DNA of 44,374 nt from a virus, in IMG/VR virus record IMGVR_UViG_3300017963_000105, positions 1 to 44,374 of that record. One strand, 5' to 3'. The notes beneath the pieces were generated by a model that saw nothing but the letters and a program-made list of their open reading frames with translations, was not told the DNA's origin and did no database searches. Position numbers and translations under genes: made by a program. Positions within the stretch are counted from its first letter, which is position 1; every line of letters begins with the position of its first letter. This document shows positions 1 through 5,916 of the stretch, piece by piece.

Positions 1-89
1 ACACATCACACAAGCCTGTACACACAGAGGCATGTGCGAACATGAGGCAACTTGGCTCAATCGAAGCTAGACTCGCAGTCACGTTCTAG
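1..89 (+). CDS. 3' end of the small joint-spanning gene (partial)
   Basis: This is the C-terminal part of the 55-residue protein that starts at 44173. The frame is open from base 1 and stops at TAG 87-89. See the entry at 44173-44340 for the full gene. It appears here only because the circular sequence was opened inside the gene. Confidence 0.6.
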   Translation, partial: TSHKPVHTEACANMRQLGSIEARLAVTF

Positions 90-123
90 GCACACACAAG
101 CGTAGGTGGGTGTACGCTCACCT
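1..123. repeat. Left copy of 123-bp terminal redundancy
   Basis: These bases are identical to 44252-44374. A small gene begins at 44173 and reads into the right copy, and its last codons fall in positions 1-89 here. The simplest reading is that the molecule was assembled as a circle (circularly permuted or circular replicative form) and opened at an arbitrary point. A physical direct terminal repeat of 123 bp is possible but less likely, because the boundary cuts a gene and a hairpin. Confidence 0.95.
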
Positions 124-127
124 ACGC
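100..127 (+). other. 9-bp hairpin before the first complete gene
   Basis: GCGTAGGTG (100-108) pairs perfectly with CACCTACGC (119-127), with a 10-nt loop. No T-run follows, so it does not look like an intrinsic terminator. It ends 10 nt before the GGGAGGTGA ribosome site of the gene at 150. It may act as a processing or stabilising element, or as a DNA-level operator. The same GTGTACGC/TACGC words are common in the neighbouring leader and in 43920-44025. Confidence 0.5.
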
Positions 128-149
128 ATCACACATGGGAGGTGAAGCT

Positions 150-344
150 ATGCCGAAGTGTAATCACCATTGGATTATGCCCATCGGCGATGGTAAGTGT
201 ACAAGCGTACTCGCTACGTGTAAGCTCTGTGGCAAGCACAAGCCAATGATAACGAGTGTTAAGCGTGCGTACAGGATAGCAGGATTGCCAACGGATTCCC
301 AGTGTAGGCGTGAGGCACGTGAGGCAGGATATCCACGAAGCTAA
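150..344 (+). CDS. Small zinc-ribbon protein
   Basis: A 64-residue protein. The ATG at 150 is preferred over 135 because GGGAGGTGA (137-145) lies just upstream of it. Near the N-terminus it has CNHHW, and about 20 residues later CKLCGKHK, giving a C-x-H...C-x2-C zinc-ribbon pattern. Very short proteins of this shape are frequent in phages of uncultured bacteria and are usually of unknown role; DNA binding or host-protein binding are the usual guesses. The C-terminal half is basic. Function not established. Confidence 0.7.
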   Translation: MPKCNHHWIMPIGDGKCTSVLATCKLCGKHKPMITSVKRAYRIAGLPTDSQCRREAREAGYPRS

Positions 345-720
345 ATCCCTGCACGTGGAACGTAGGGATGCAGAGCGTGTACACATAAACGGCGTGAGTT
401 GTAGCTACGCACAGTGTGTTATACACGCATCATATACATATTACGTACATGGGAGGTACACAATAGCACATCGAATTGATAACGAACGTGAGTTTAGGAG
501 CGCCGTACAGGACGTATATGACAGGTACACTCGTGGAGAAACTACAAGTGAGATGGGATTGATACAGCTATACGCAATCACTCATAATGCATACGAGTAT
601 GAAGACTATCGTATCTGTCCTAGATGCGGAGCACAAGCTAATCCACACGATGACATAGATGCGTACATATGCTGTGGGCTGTACTACGTGATACACATAC
701 TCGCAGGGACAGACGGATAA
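310..720 (+). CDS. Hypothetical protein with C-terminal cysteine pairs
   Basis: A GTG-started frame of up to 136 residues that overlaps the previous gene by 35 bases. No strong ribosome site is visible, so translation may be coupled to the upstream gene; another GTG at 355 would give a shorter form. The C-terminal part has ICPRCGAQ and, about 16 residues later, ICCG, a probable zinc-binding pair. The middle is rich in Tyr and Arg. No family recognised. Confidence 0.55.
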   Translation: MRHVRQDIHEAKSLHVERRDAERVHINGVSCSYAQCVIHASYTYYVHGRYTIAHRIDNEREFRSAVQDVYDRYTRGETTSEMGLIQLYAITHNAYEYEDYRICPRCGAQANPHDDIDAYICCGLYYVIHILAGTDG

Positions 721-729
721 GGAGGTACG

Positions 730-936
730 ATGCGAATTGATAAGGTTTGCAAATACGCAGGGTTGGAAGTACACGATGACGTGTTCGCATGGGTGGACGC
801 TGGTAAGGTATCTATCTCAATCGTACTCGATTGGCATAGGTTCAGGTTTGTGGTGAGTCGCACGCATGTGTATGGACGTAAGTGTAGAGATTATTTTACG
901 CTACTAATACAGTGGTCAACGAGCATACGCAAATAA
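730..936 (+). CDS. Small hypothetical protein
   Basis: A 68-residue protein with a clear AGGAGG site (720-725) that begins in the stop codon of the upstream gene. The predicted composition is mixed beta (alternating V/I/S and aromatic residues). No known motif. It sits in the early operon of small genes. Confidence 0.7.
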   Translation: MRIDKVCKYAGLEVHDDVFAWVDAGKVSISIVLDWHRFRFVVSRTHVYGRKCRDYFTLLIQWSTSIRK

Positions 937-987
937 GGGTGCGTCTAGACACTCAAGCGAACGCTCGTAAGCATAAAGGAGGATGAG

Positions 988-1332
988 ATGGCAAAAAACA
1001 TGAGGCCAAGCCAGAACAACGATAGCATGACATACGCAGAGTTTACGCTTGCTTGCATACGTCATGCGAAGGAAACCACTGGCTACGCTGGTATGCACGT
1101 AGTGTGGAGTGGTTTCAACCGTGCCTTCAGGAAGCACTTCGGCAAGTCGAAGGAGGATACGATTCGTATCATCAACGAGCTTGCGGATAAGGGCGTGATA
1201 GGTATGATACCCTGGCAGGGTGGAATGAAACTGTACCTGCCAGAGGACACGCCTCAGAAGTCCGAAGCTAAGACAGACAAGCGTGCGGACTCCATGCTGG
1301 AAGCGGTGGTAGGCAAGGGCAAAAAGAAATAG
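988..1332 (+). CDS. Probable winged-helix DNA-binding protein
   Basis: A 114-residue protein with an AAAGGAGG site at 976-983. About residues 15-90 read as a winged helix: several amphipathic helices, then KEDTIRIINELADKGVI (recognition-helix-like), then a strand-turn-strand ending in GGMKLYLPED, like the wing. The last 25 residues are a Lys-rich tail. Its early position and small size fit a transcription regulator acting on phage or host promoters. Fold assignment is inference from pattern only; replication-initiator or architectural roles are alternatives. Confidence 0.65.
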   Translation: MAKNMRPSQNNDSMTYAEFTLACIRHAKETTGYAGMHVVWSGFNRAFRKHFGKSKEDTIRIINELADKGVIGMIPWQGGMKLYLPEDTPQKSEAKTDKRADSMLEAVVGKGKKK

Positions 1333-1341
1333 CTTCCCATC

Positions 1342-1373
1342 CTGTACACAAGTACACACTCGCTTGTGTACAG
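1342..1373 (+). promoter_or_regulatory. 11-bp perfect hairpin just upstream of a ribosome site
   Basis: CTGTACACAAG (1342-1352) pairs with CTTGTGTACAG (1363-1373) around a 10-nt loop, ending two bases before GGGAGG (1376-1381). No T-run follows. It may control access to the ribosome site of the next gene, stabilise the mRNA end, or serve as a dyad operator. It is the strongest dyad in the first 2 kb. Confidence 0.55.
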
Positions 1374-1387
1374 TAGGGAGGTGTACG

Positions 1388-1567
1388 ATGTCGAAACGAA
1401 CAAAGGCTAAGCTCAGGGTGTTTGGATATGCAGGTAAACTCGATGATAACGAGTACGCTTACCTGCATACATGGCTAAGTGGTAGACTGGAGAGGAAGGC
1501 CACACACAGGGAAGTAATAGAGTATGCCAACGGTACAAGAAACATACTAGAGGAGGTAGCGATATGA
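1388..1567 (+). CDS. Small hypothetical protein
   Basis: A 59-residue protein starting at the ATG that follows GGGAGGTG; an in-frame ATG at 1364 lies inside the hairpin and lacks a site. The protein is basic at the N-terminus (MSKRTKAK) and helical and charged thereafter. It overlaps the start of the next tiny gene by 4 bases. Function unknown. Confidence 0.65.
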   Translation: MSKRTKAKLRVFGYAGKLDDNEYAYLHTWLSGRLERKATHREVIEYANGTRNILEEVAI

Positions 1568-1659
1568 AAAGGTTACTGGCATTCTACGTGACGGTCATCG
1601 TACTAGTAGCGTGTGGATGTGTAGTAATGCTGTTCCTTAACTGGCTAGAAACGTTATGA
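1564..1659 (+). CDS. Tiny membrane peptide with lipobox-like motif
   Basis: A 31-residue reading frame beginning MKRLLAFYVTVIVLVACG, with AGGAGG at 1551-1556. After two basic residues it is one hydrophobic segment, and LVAC resembles a lipoprotein signal-peptidase site, so it may be a short inner-membrane peptide or lipoprotein. It overlaps both neighbours by 4 bases (ATGA style) and is the first of three consecutive tiny membrane frames. Possible roles include superinfection exclusion, lysis control or host-envelope takeover; none can be shown. Confidence 0.6.
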   Translation: MKRLLAFYVTVIVLVACGCVVMLFLNWLETL

Positions 1660-1739
1660 TATTCTACATATGCGTAGCTACAGTCGTACTGGCCTATCTT
1701 ATGGCCATAACAATCATACACATAAGGAGGAAACAGTGA
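1656..1739 (+). CDS. Tiny single-span membrane peptide
   Basis: A 27-residue frame, MIFYICVATVVLAYLMAITI followed by a basic tail (IHIRRKQ). It is a single transmembrane helix with positive charges at the C-terminus, predicting N-out/C-in. The start ATG overlaps the upstream stop (ATGA). There is no separate strong ribosome site, so coupling is likely. Too short for homology assignment. Confidence 0.5.
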   Translation: MIFYICVATVVLAYLMAITIIHIRRKQ

Positions 1740-1834
1740 GAGACTTAGCAGAGTTTTGCATCGCACTCGGCGCAATAGTTATAGCCACATGCTGTATAGT
1801 AGCTATCACAGTTTGGGCTATAAACACAATATAA
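1736..1834 (+). CDS. Tiny membrane peptide (GTG start)
   Basis: A 32-residue frame starting at GTG 1736 with AAGGAGG at 1723-1729. After MRDLAEF, almost all residues are hydrophobic (CIALGAIVIATCCIVAITV). It overlaps the previous frame by 4 bases. The strong ribosome site argues that it is translated. Third in the run of tiny membrane peptides; function unknown. Confidence 0.55.
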   Translation: MRDLAEFCIALGAIVIATCCIVAITVWAINTI

Positions 1835-1849
1835 CAATTAGGAGGCGTA

Positions 1850-2446
1850 ATGTCTGAGCAAACCTTGTACTGGATGCTAGATACTATGGTTCGTCGGTTA
1901 CGAGATAAAGTAAACCAAAGTACAGGCCATATGTCTCTATCCCCAGACTACTACCAATTCATTCCCATGCATAGTAGAGATGCCATAAAAAGACTAAGCA
2001 TAGTCATGGAGAAGCTTACTACAAAACAACCACTATTCCTGGATGTAGGGTGTGGTATAGGCAACATAATGTTATACGCTGAGAGCTTAGGTATGGAACC
2101 AAACGGTATTGAGTATGATTACCGTATACTTAATCAAGCTCTATACCCAAGTATATACACAGAACGTATATACATGGTAGGTTATGGAAAGTATACATAC
2201 CCAAAGACTCACACCATATACCATTGTGATGCATTCAAGTTCAAGGGGTATAGAGAATACGATGTGATATATATGTACTGTCCTGTGGGCAACGTACGTA
2301 GAGAGCAGAAGCTAGAGGAGAAGATAGAGAACGAGATGAAGGAGGAAGCGTATTACATATGTATGGGGAAGCAAAGCCGTAAAATTATGCGGGATGACAG
2401 ATTCGAACGTATAGATGACTGCGTATGGCAGAAGATAGGTGAATAA
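1850..2446 (+). CDS. Class I SAM-dependent methyltransferase
   Basis: A 198-residue protein with TTAGGAGG upstream. Residues 63-72 (FLDVGCGIGN) are motif I of Rossmann-fold methyltransferases, binding S-adenosylmethionine. The acidic E88 in GIEYD is at the end of strand 2 (ribose contact), and DVIYMYCPV (138-146) occupies the motif IV position. An N-terminal helical region of about 60 residues precedes the core. The substrate is not evident: motif IV is not the NPPY/DPPY of amino-DNA methylases, so RNA, protein or small molecules are as likely as DNA. It lies alone between small early genes; anti-restriction or host modification roles are conjecture. Confidence 0.8.
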   Translation: MSEQTLYWMLDTMVRRLRDKVNQSTGHMSLSPDYYQFIPMHSRDAIKRLSIVMEKLTTKQPLFLDVGCGIGNIMLYAESLGMEPNGIEYDYRILNQALYPSIYTERIYMVGYGKYTYPKTHTIYHCDAFKFKGYREYDVIYMYCPVGNVRREQKLEEKIENEMKEEAYYICMGKQSRKIMRDDRFERIDDCVWQKIGE

Positions 2447-2460
2447 CTAAAGGAGGAGAT

Positions 2461-2829
2461 ATGGAGCATATCAAACTACACGACCACAAGCAAACAAAGC
2501 TACATGTGAAGGGTGGCATGAATCCAGCCTACAATAGCTTCCTAAAATGGGACTCCATAAGAGACTGTCTAAGGGCTATTGGTGACGTATCACAAGAGCC
2601 ATGTGGCCTATGTTATAGAGACGTTGTAGGTACTGAGGACTATGAAGATATACGGTATGGTAGGTGCGCTACTAGTTGTGTTGCATGTCCATTGATATCA
2701 TGTACCATACCAAAGGCAGAGTGTATAGAACCATTCCTAAGGAAGTTCTATAACCTGTATAACGAGCTTTGTGACGAAGTAGGAAATATATGTAACACCT
2801 TGGATAAAATGTACGAGTCTACAAAATGA
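2461..2829 (+). CDS. Cysteine-rich hypothetical protein
   Basis: A 122-residue protein with a good AAAGGAGG site (2450-2457). The central part holds CGLC, then CATSCVACPLISC and a further Cys, about eight cysteines within 45 residues, probably a zinc or Fe-S cluster site. The C-terminal 35 residues form an amphipathic helix. It is the last gene before the terminator at 2842. Function unknown. Confidence 0.65.
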   Translation: MEHIKLHDHKQTKLHVKGGMNPAYNSFLKWDSIRDCLRAIGDVSQEPCGLCYRDVVGTEDYEDIRYGRCATSCVACPLISCTIPKAECIEPFLRKFYNLYNELCDEVGNICNTLDKMYESTK

Positions 2830-2841
2830 TGGTTGAAAGTC

Positions 2842-2877
2842 TAGCCCCTAGTGGCATTCACTAGGGGCTATTCTTTT
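2842..2877 (+). terminator. Intrinsic terminator of the early operon
   Basis: TAGCCCCTAGTG (2842-2853) pairs with CACTAGGGGCTA (2859-2870), a perfect 12-bp stem with a 5-nt loop, followed by TTCTTTT. This is a textbook rho-independent terminator 13 bases past the stop at 2829, and it separates the early small-gene operon from the next unit. Confidence 0.9.
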
Positions 2878-2936
2878 GCCTATCAAGGCATAGCACCCAT
2901 AGGCATTCAATAGATTGCTACTAGGTGCGTCTACCA

Positions 2937-3119
2937 TAGGCTTATATGCGGGGTAAGCCTACCACAGCTTGTTAACACAAGCAAGGCACACAAGGGGTAC
3001 ACCATGTACCCTAGCCCACATCGCATACGACTAGGGGTGTGTATACTACATATCTCTGGGAGATGTGGACTATTCATATCCCTAATCATAACGCACAATG
3101 AGGAGAAATAGATTCCTCA
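2937..3119 (+). other. Hairpin-rich intergenic stretch (candidate structured RNA or leader)
   Basis: The space from 2878 to 3132 has no convincing gene but holds four short perfect hairpins in a row: TAGGCTTA/TAAGCCTA (2937-2944, 2954-2961), GCTTGT/ACAAGC (2967-2972, 2977-2982), GGGTAC/GTACCC (2995-3000, 3006-3011) and TGAGGA/TCCTCA (3099-3104, 3114-3119). A longer-range pair GACTAGGG (3029-3036) with CCCTAGTC (3149-3156) is also possible. The last hairpin touches the ribosome site of the small frame at 3133. No clear promoter was seen upstream, so whether this is transcribed is open. Confidence 0.4.
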
Positions 3120-3132
3120 GGGAGGCATGGAA

Positions 3133-3276
3133 ATGGCATCATTCATAGCCCTAGTCAAGCATACAGAGCTACATTATGGTAGACGGGGTGTAACCACACT
3201 CCTCACAATCAGTGGAGCGAATGTATGTATGTGGAGGGTACTAAGAGACCAAGTAGGCCGAATACCTAGGCGTTAG
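3133..3276 (+). CDS. Possible small helix-turn-helix protein
   Basis: A 47-residue frame whose second ATG (3133) lies 7 bases after GGGAGG (3120-3125). The part GVTTLLTISGANVCMWRVLR looks like a helix-turn-helix (small residue, turn Gly, recognition helix), followed by a basic end. It ends 19 bases before the TTGAC dyad that overlaps the promoter at 3295-3331, a natural place for a Cro-like autoregulator. The shortness makes this tentative; it could be chance coding inside a structured RNA. Confidence 0.4.
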   Translation: MASFIALVKHTELHYGRRGVTTLLTISGANVCMWRVLRDQVGRIPRR

Positions 3277-3294
3277 AGGGTACACGCATAAACC

Positions 3295-3331
3295 TTGACC
3301 GTTTGACAAGTTTTTGAATTTGTGGTAATCT
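3295..3331 (+). promoter_or_regulatory. Promoter with overlapping TTGnC-N5-GnCAA dyad
   Basis: The -35 is TTGACA (3303-3308), the spacer is 17 bp, and the -10 is TAATCT (3326-3331) preceded by TGTGG (extended -10). Immediately upstream is a second TTGAC, so 3295-3309 reads as the imperfect dyad TTGACCGTTTGACAA overlapping the -35. The same ATAAACCTTGACC-N2-TTGACAA arrangement occurs at the promoter at 8843-8879. It drives the unit beginning with the gene at 3404. Confidence 0.8.
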
Positions 3332-3403
3332 GAATGCAGTTGTCGGTTTTATGCTATCGGGGTAGAAACAAGGTGTCCGTTAATCTAAATAGGAGGTGCC
3401 AAA

Positions 3404-3649
3404 ATGCCAAGAGCAAGACGAGCAACTGAATCAACGGAAGGTACCGAGTGGTCGTTGAATGGTATAGGGACAATAGAAGACTTTGAGATTCGAGACCATA
3501 ACGGTAACAGGGTGGCGGTAATACAGCGTAGAGATATAGATGGTGTGATTAAGACTAACATACAGATAGGGGAAAGAAGCTACGCTGATACCCATCTGAT
3601 GCAGTTCAAAAAGATAGCTGACATGTTGATAGCTCAGGATATGTTGTAA
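3404..3649 (+). CDS. Small hypothetical protein, first gene of the 3.3-kb unit
   Basis: An 81-residue protein with TAGGAGG at 3390-3396. The N-terminus is basic and Thr/Glu-rich. Residues 20-60 form alternating strands with charged turns (GTIEDFEIRDHNGNRVAVIQ), and the C-terminus is a helix. No recognised family. It starts about 65 bases after the promoter and overlaps the next start by one base. Confidence 0.65.
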   Translation: MPRARRATESTEGTEWSLNGIGTIEDFEIRDHNGNRVAVIQRRDIDGVIKTNIQIGERSYADTHLMQFKKIADMLIAQDML

Positions 3650-3849
3650 TGTGGGCATTTAGCCTGTTGGATTACAAACAACAGGATACAGAGATAAGCA
3701 TCACATCCGAAATGAGTAACCTACAGGCAGCCATATACGATGTAATGACTGTCCTTGACGAAACCTATGAGGTAGTTGTATACTTCATTAAGGAGGTAGA
3801 AAGAAGCCGTGAAAGATGGATGCAAGACCTTTCATGTGGTGTTGGATGA
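3649..3849 (+). CDS. Small hypothetical protein
   Basis: A 66-residue frame starting in the stop codon of the gene before it (TAATG). Mostly helical: EISITSEMSNLQAAIYDVMT, then a Val/Tyr strand and a basic helix. There is no independent ribosome site, so coupling is expected. Its last 40 bases are overlapped by another frame starting at 3809. Confidence 0.45.
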   Translation: MWAFSLLDYKQQDTEISITSEMSNLQAAIYDVMTVLDETYEVVVYFIKEVERSRERWMQDLSCGVG

Positions 3850-3964
3850 ACAGCAGATGTTGTTATTGACAACACTATTGGAATGGTGGTCTAACATTAA
3901 CCCAGAGGGTGCTTTATGTTTAACAAAACACTTTCAGAAGCTCTTAAAGGAAGCAACGCTATAG
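3809..3964 (+). CDS. Small hypothetical protein (GTG start)
   Basis: A 51-residue frame at GTG 3809, with AAGGAGG at 3790-3796 a little far upstream (12 bases). The peptide has FHVVLDEQQMLLLTTLLEWW followed by a helical basic end, a plausible small folded protein. It overlaps the 3649 gene by 41 bases and the 3916 gene by 49 bases, so at least one of the three may be spurious. Confidence 0.4.
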   Translation: MKDGCKTFHVVLDEQQMLLLTTLLEWWSNINPEGALCLTKHFQKLLKEATL

Positions 3965-4173
3965 TGTGGTGGTTTGAACTACGGCAAAGTAGACAATCTA
4001 CTTTGTATGTATGTGATAGCCACAGAGATTTGCAGGATGCAATCGCATACAAAGCCAGTGAGCTTGGAGTAAAGACTGAAGAATTTATAAGCAACGTTAC
4101 TAATGTTGAAATACTCAAGGGAGGTGTGGTAGATGAAGGTCGCTTATGTAAAGAAACGCCCAGATACGCTTAG
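3916..4173 (+). CDS. Small hypothetical protein
   Basis: An 85-residue frame with a weak GAGGG site (3905-3909). The sequence looks like a small alpha/beta protein (AIVWWFELRQ strand, then ELGVKTEEFISNVTNVEIL). It overlaps the start of the amidoligase gene by 41 bases, so the last 13 residues are out of frame with that gene. Function unknown. Confidence 0.5.
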   Translation: MFNKTLSEALKGSNAIVWWFELRQSRQSTLYVCDSHRDLQDAIAYKASELGVKTEEFISNVTNVEILKGGVVDEGRLCKETPRYA

Positions 4174-5902
4174 CCAGGAGCAGCTAGACGAATTCACCCA
4201 TAAGTTTCTTGTTAGTGGCTCATGTGGTATAGAGTTAGAAGGAACTTCACCAGAGTATGTTCCTTATGAAGAGGTGTGTAACTTTGATAGGGCTGCATGT
4301 GGAGTGTGTCATCCTTCTGTATGCCCAGAGTGTAGGGATTGTAACGTACATCGTGGAATGGATTGCCCACACTACCTATGTGAGAATTACTGTGAGTTAG
4401 TGCAGTATTTTTCTAACGCACACCCACTTGTAACCCTTGAGTATGAGGTTGTACAGAGATACTTCGCTGATATGAGTCGTGCCGATATCAGAGATATTTG
4501 TAGGTCTTGTGACGTCTGTAACCATTGTCACATAAGGAATTGTGCAGATTGTACTGTGTGCGACACATGTGAATCAGGGGCTAGGGGTCGTGGACAAACA
4601 AAACCAGTCTTAAAAGCAATAGCAGAGGAATTGGGTATAATCTGCGGTAAGATATATGATACCTCCAACCTAAAGTTTAACAGTAATTGGCTTTATGTTT
4701 ACAATGATGGTAGTGTTAACACAGAACTGGTGACTGCTCCTATTCAGTTATATAGGGTTGGTGACGTAGTAAAAGAAGGGTTGGATATCTTCAATCGGTA
4801 TGAAGTTAAAGCATACCCAGCACAAGATTGTAGGGCTGGGGCACATCAGACATTTAGCTTTGATGGAGTATTCCCAGACATAGTAGCACGTAATATCGTT
4901 CAATTGATTAGGTATTATCTACCAGCGTTACTGGCAATCGGTTGCTACCACTTTGGAACACATTTTCGTGGTAAATACCGCATCCTTCCAGAGAATCCAA
5001 GCTGGGGTGATAGATGTGAGGTATTCAATACCAAGTATGAGGCTTGCCACGTTAAAGGCCAACTAGCTCTTGAGTATAAGCCAAGACTAATTGAGTTTAG
5101 GTACCCTGACATGACACCAAGATGGAAGCAACACGAACTAGTTTGTTTAATAAACGCAGCACTATTGTTAGAAGCAGGAAAGCTCTCCAAATCAGGTGTT
5201 GTTAGTTTTCATAACTATCACTGGGAATATGTGCAAGAGACAACTCGTCAGATATATGAACTTGGAGCATTTGACGGTGGTTGTGGAGAGTTACGCAATG
5301 AGATGTTGACGTACCTAGCAGATTCAATAAAGCTAATGGTATCAAATGCTTCGGAGATATTAGATGTGGTATCCCATTGGTCTGTGCCACCTCTAGATTC
5401 GGTCGTAGATAGGTTACCTAAGATTGAGTGGATACATACTCAACCCTATGAGAGAGAAGATAAGGCCGAAGGGGTTTCGTTACCGTCAGTTGAATGGATA
5501 CCAGATAACGGCACAGCGGAAGCAGCACAAATAGAATTCTTACCGTTTGAGGCTCCTGTGAGGCACCCAAGTCAAGCCTACACTACAGAACCACAAGAAT
5601 CGGGATTTTCTGTATCGGTACAAGCAGATGAAGCCCTGCCTCTAAGTCACGGCTCAGAAAGTATTGTTTCATCGGTATCAGGTCAGTTTATTATACTACG
5701 TGAAGGGCTTGCATCTCACCATTGGCATTTGTTGATGGCTATGTTAGAGGATATGGGGGAACACGCAATAGACGATTCATACTATGGTATCTTTGCAGTT
5801 CGTAATGTTACAGAAACGGAAGGTTTTATAGCATTTGATTTACGGGCTGTTAGTCGTACAGCCAGACCATCGGCTGAATTTACATTATCATACAGGCTTT
5901 GA
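4133..5902 (+). CDS. Amidoligase-like enzyme (glutamine synthetase fold) with cysteine-rich insert
   Basis: 589 residues, GGGAGG at 4119-4124. The core carries the signatures of the putative amidoligase family: CGIELEG (31-37, metal/ATP acidic pair), NDGSVNTELVTAPI (191-204), GAHQTFSFDG (236-245) and RLIEFRYPD (318-326). These ligases join carboxylate and amine groups using ATP. Between the first and second motif lie two dense cysteine clusters (about residues 49-87 and 123-146, many CxxC), likely several zinc ions. In GAHQTF the second His common in the family (GxHxH) is Thr, so activity is not assured. Residues 420-589 are Ser/Glu-rich and end in a small folded domain. The next gene is a class II glutamine amidotransferase, the classic partner. 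Substrate unknown; a peptide or cell-wall modification is the family-based guess. Confidence 0.75.
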   Translation: MKVAYVKKRPDTLSQEQLDEFTHKFLVSGSCGIELEGTSPEYVPYEEVCNFDRAACGVCHPSVCPECRDCNVHRGMDCPHYLCENYCELVQYFSNAHPLVTLEYEVVQRYFADMSRADIRDICRSCDVCNHCHIRNCADCTVCDTCESGARGRGQTKPVLKAIAEELGIICGKIYDTSNLKFNSNWLYVYNDGSVNTELVTAPIQLYRVGDVVKEGLDIFNRYEVKAYPAQDCRAGAHQTFSFDGVFPDIVARNIVQLIRYYLPALLAIGCYHFGTHFRGKYRILPENPSWGDRCEVFNTKYEACHVKGQLALEYKPRLIEFRYPDMTPRWKQHELVCLINAALLLEAGKLSKSGVVSFHNYHWEYVQETTRQIYELGAFDGGCGELRNEMLTYLADSIKLMVSNASEILDVVSHWSVPPLDSVVDRLPKIEWIHTQPYEREDKAEGVSLPSVEWIPDNGTAEAAQIEFLPFEAPVRHPSQAYTTEPQESGFSVSVQADEALPLSHGSESIVSSVSGQFIILREGLASHHWHLLMAMLEDMGEHAIDDSYYGIFAVRNVTETEGFIAFDLRAVSRTARPSAEFTLSYRL

Positions 5903-5916
5903 TACAGGAGGTATTC

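Noticed and set aside
916-1359. 147-residue minus-strand frame in the early region
   Set aside because: It is the antisense of the winged-helix gene, has no ribosome site and opposes the operon direction.
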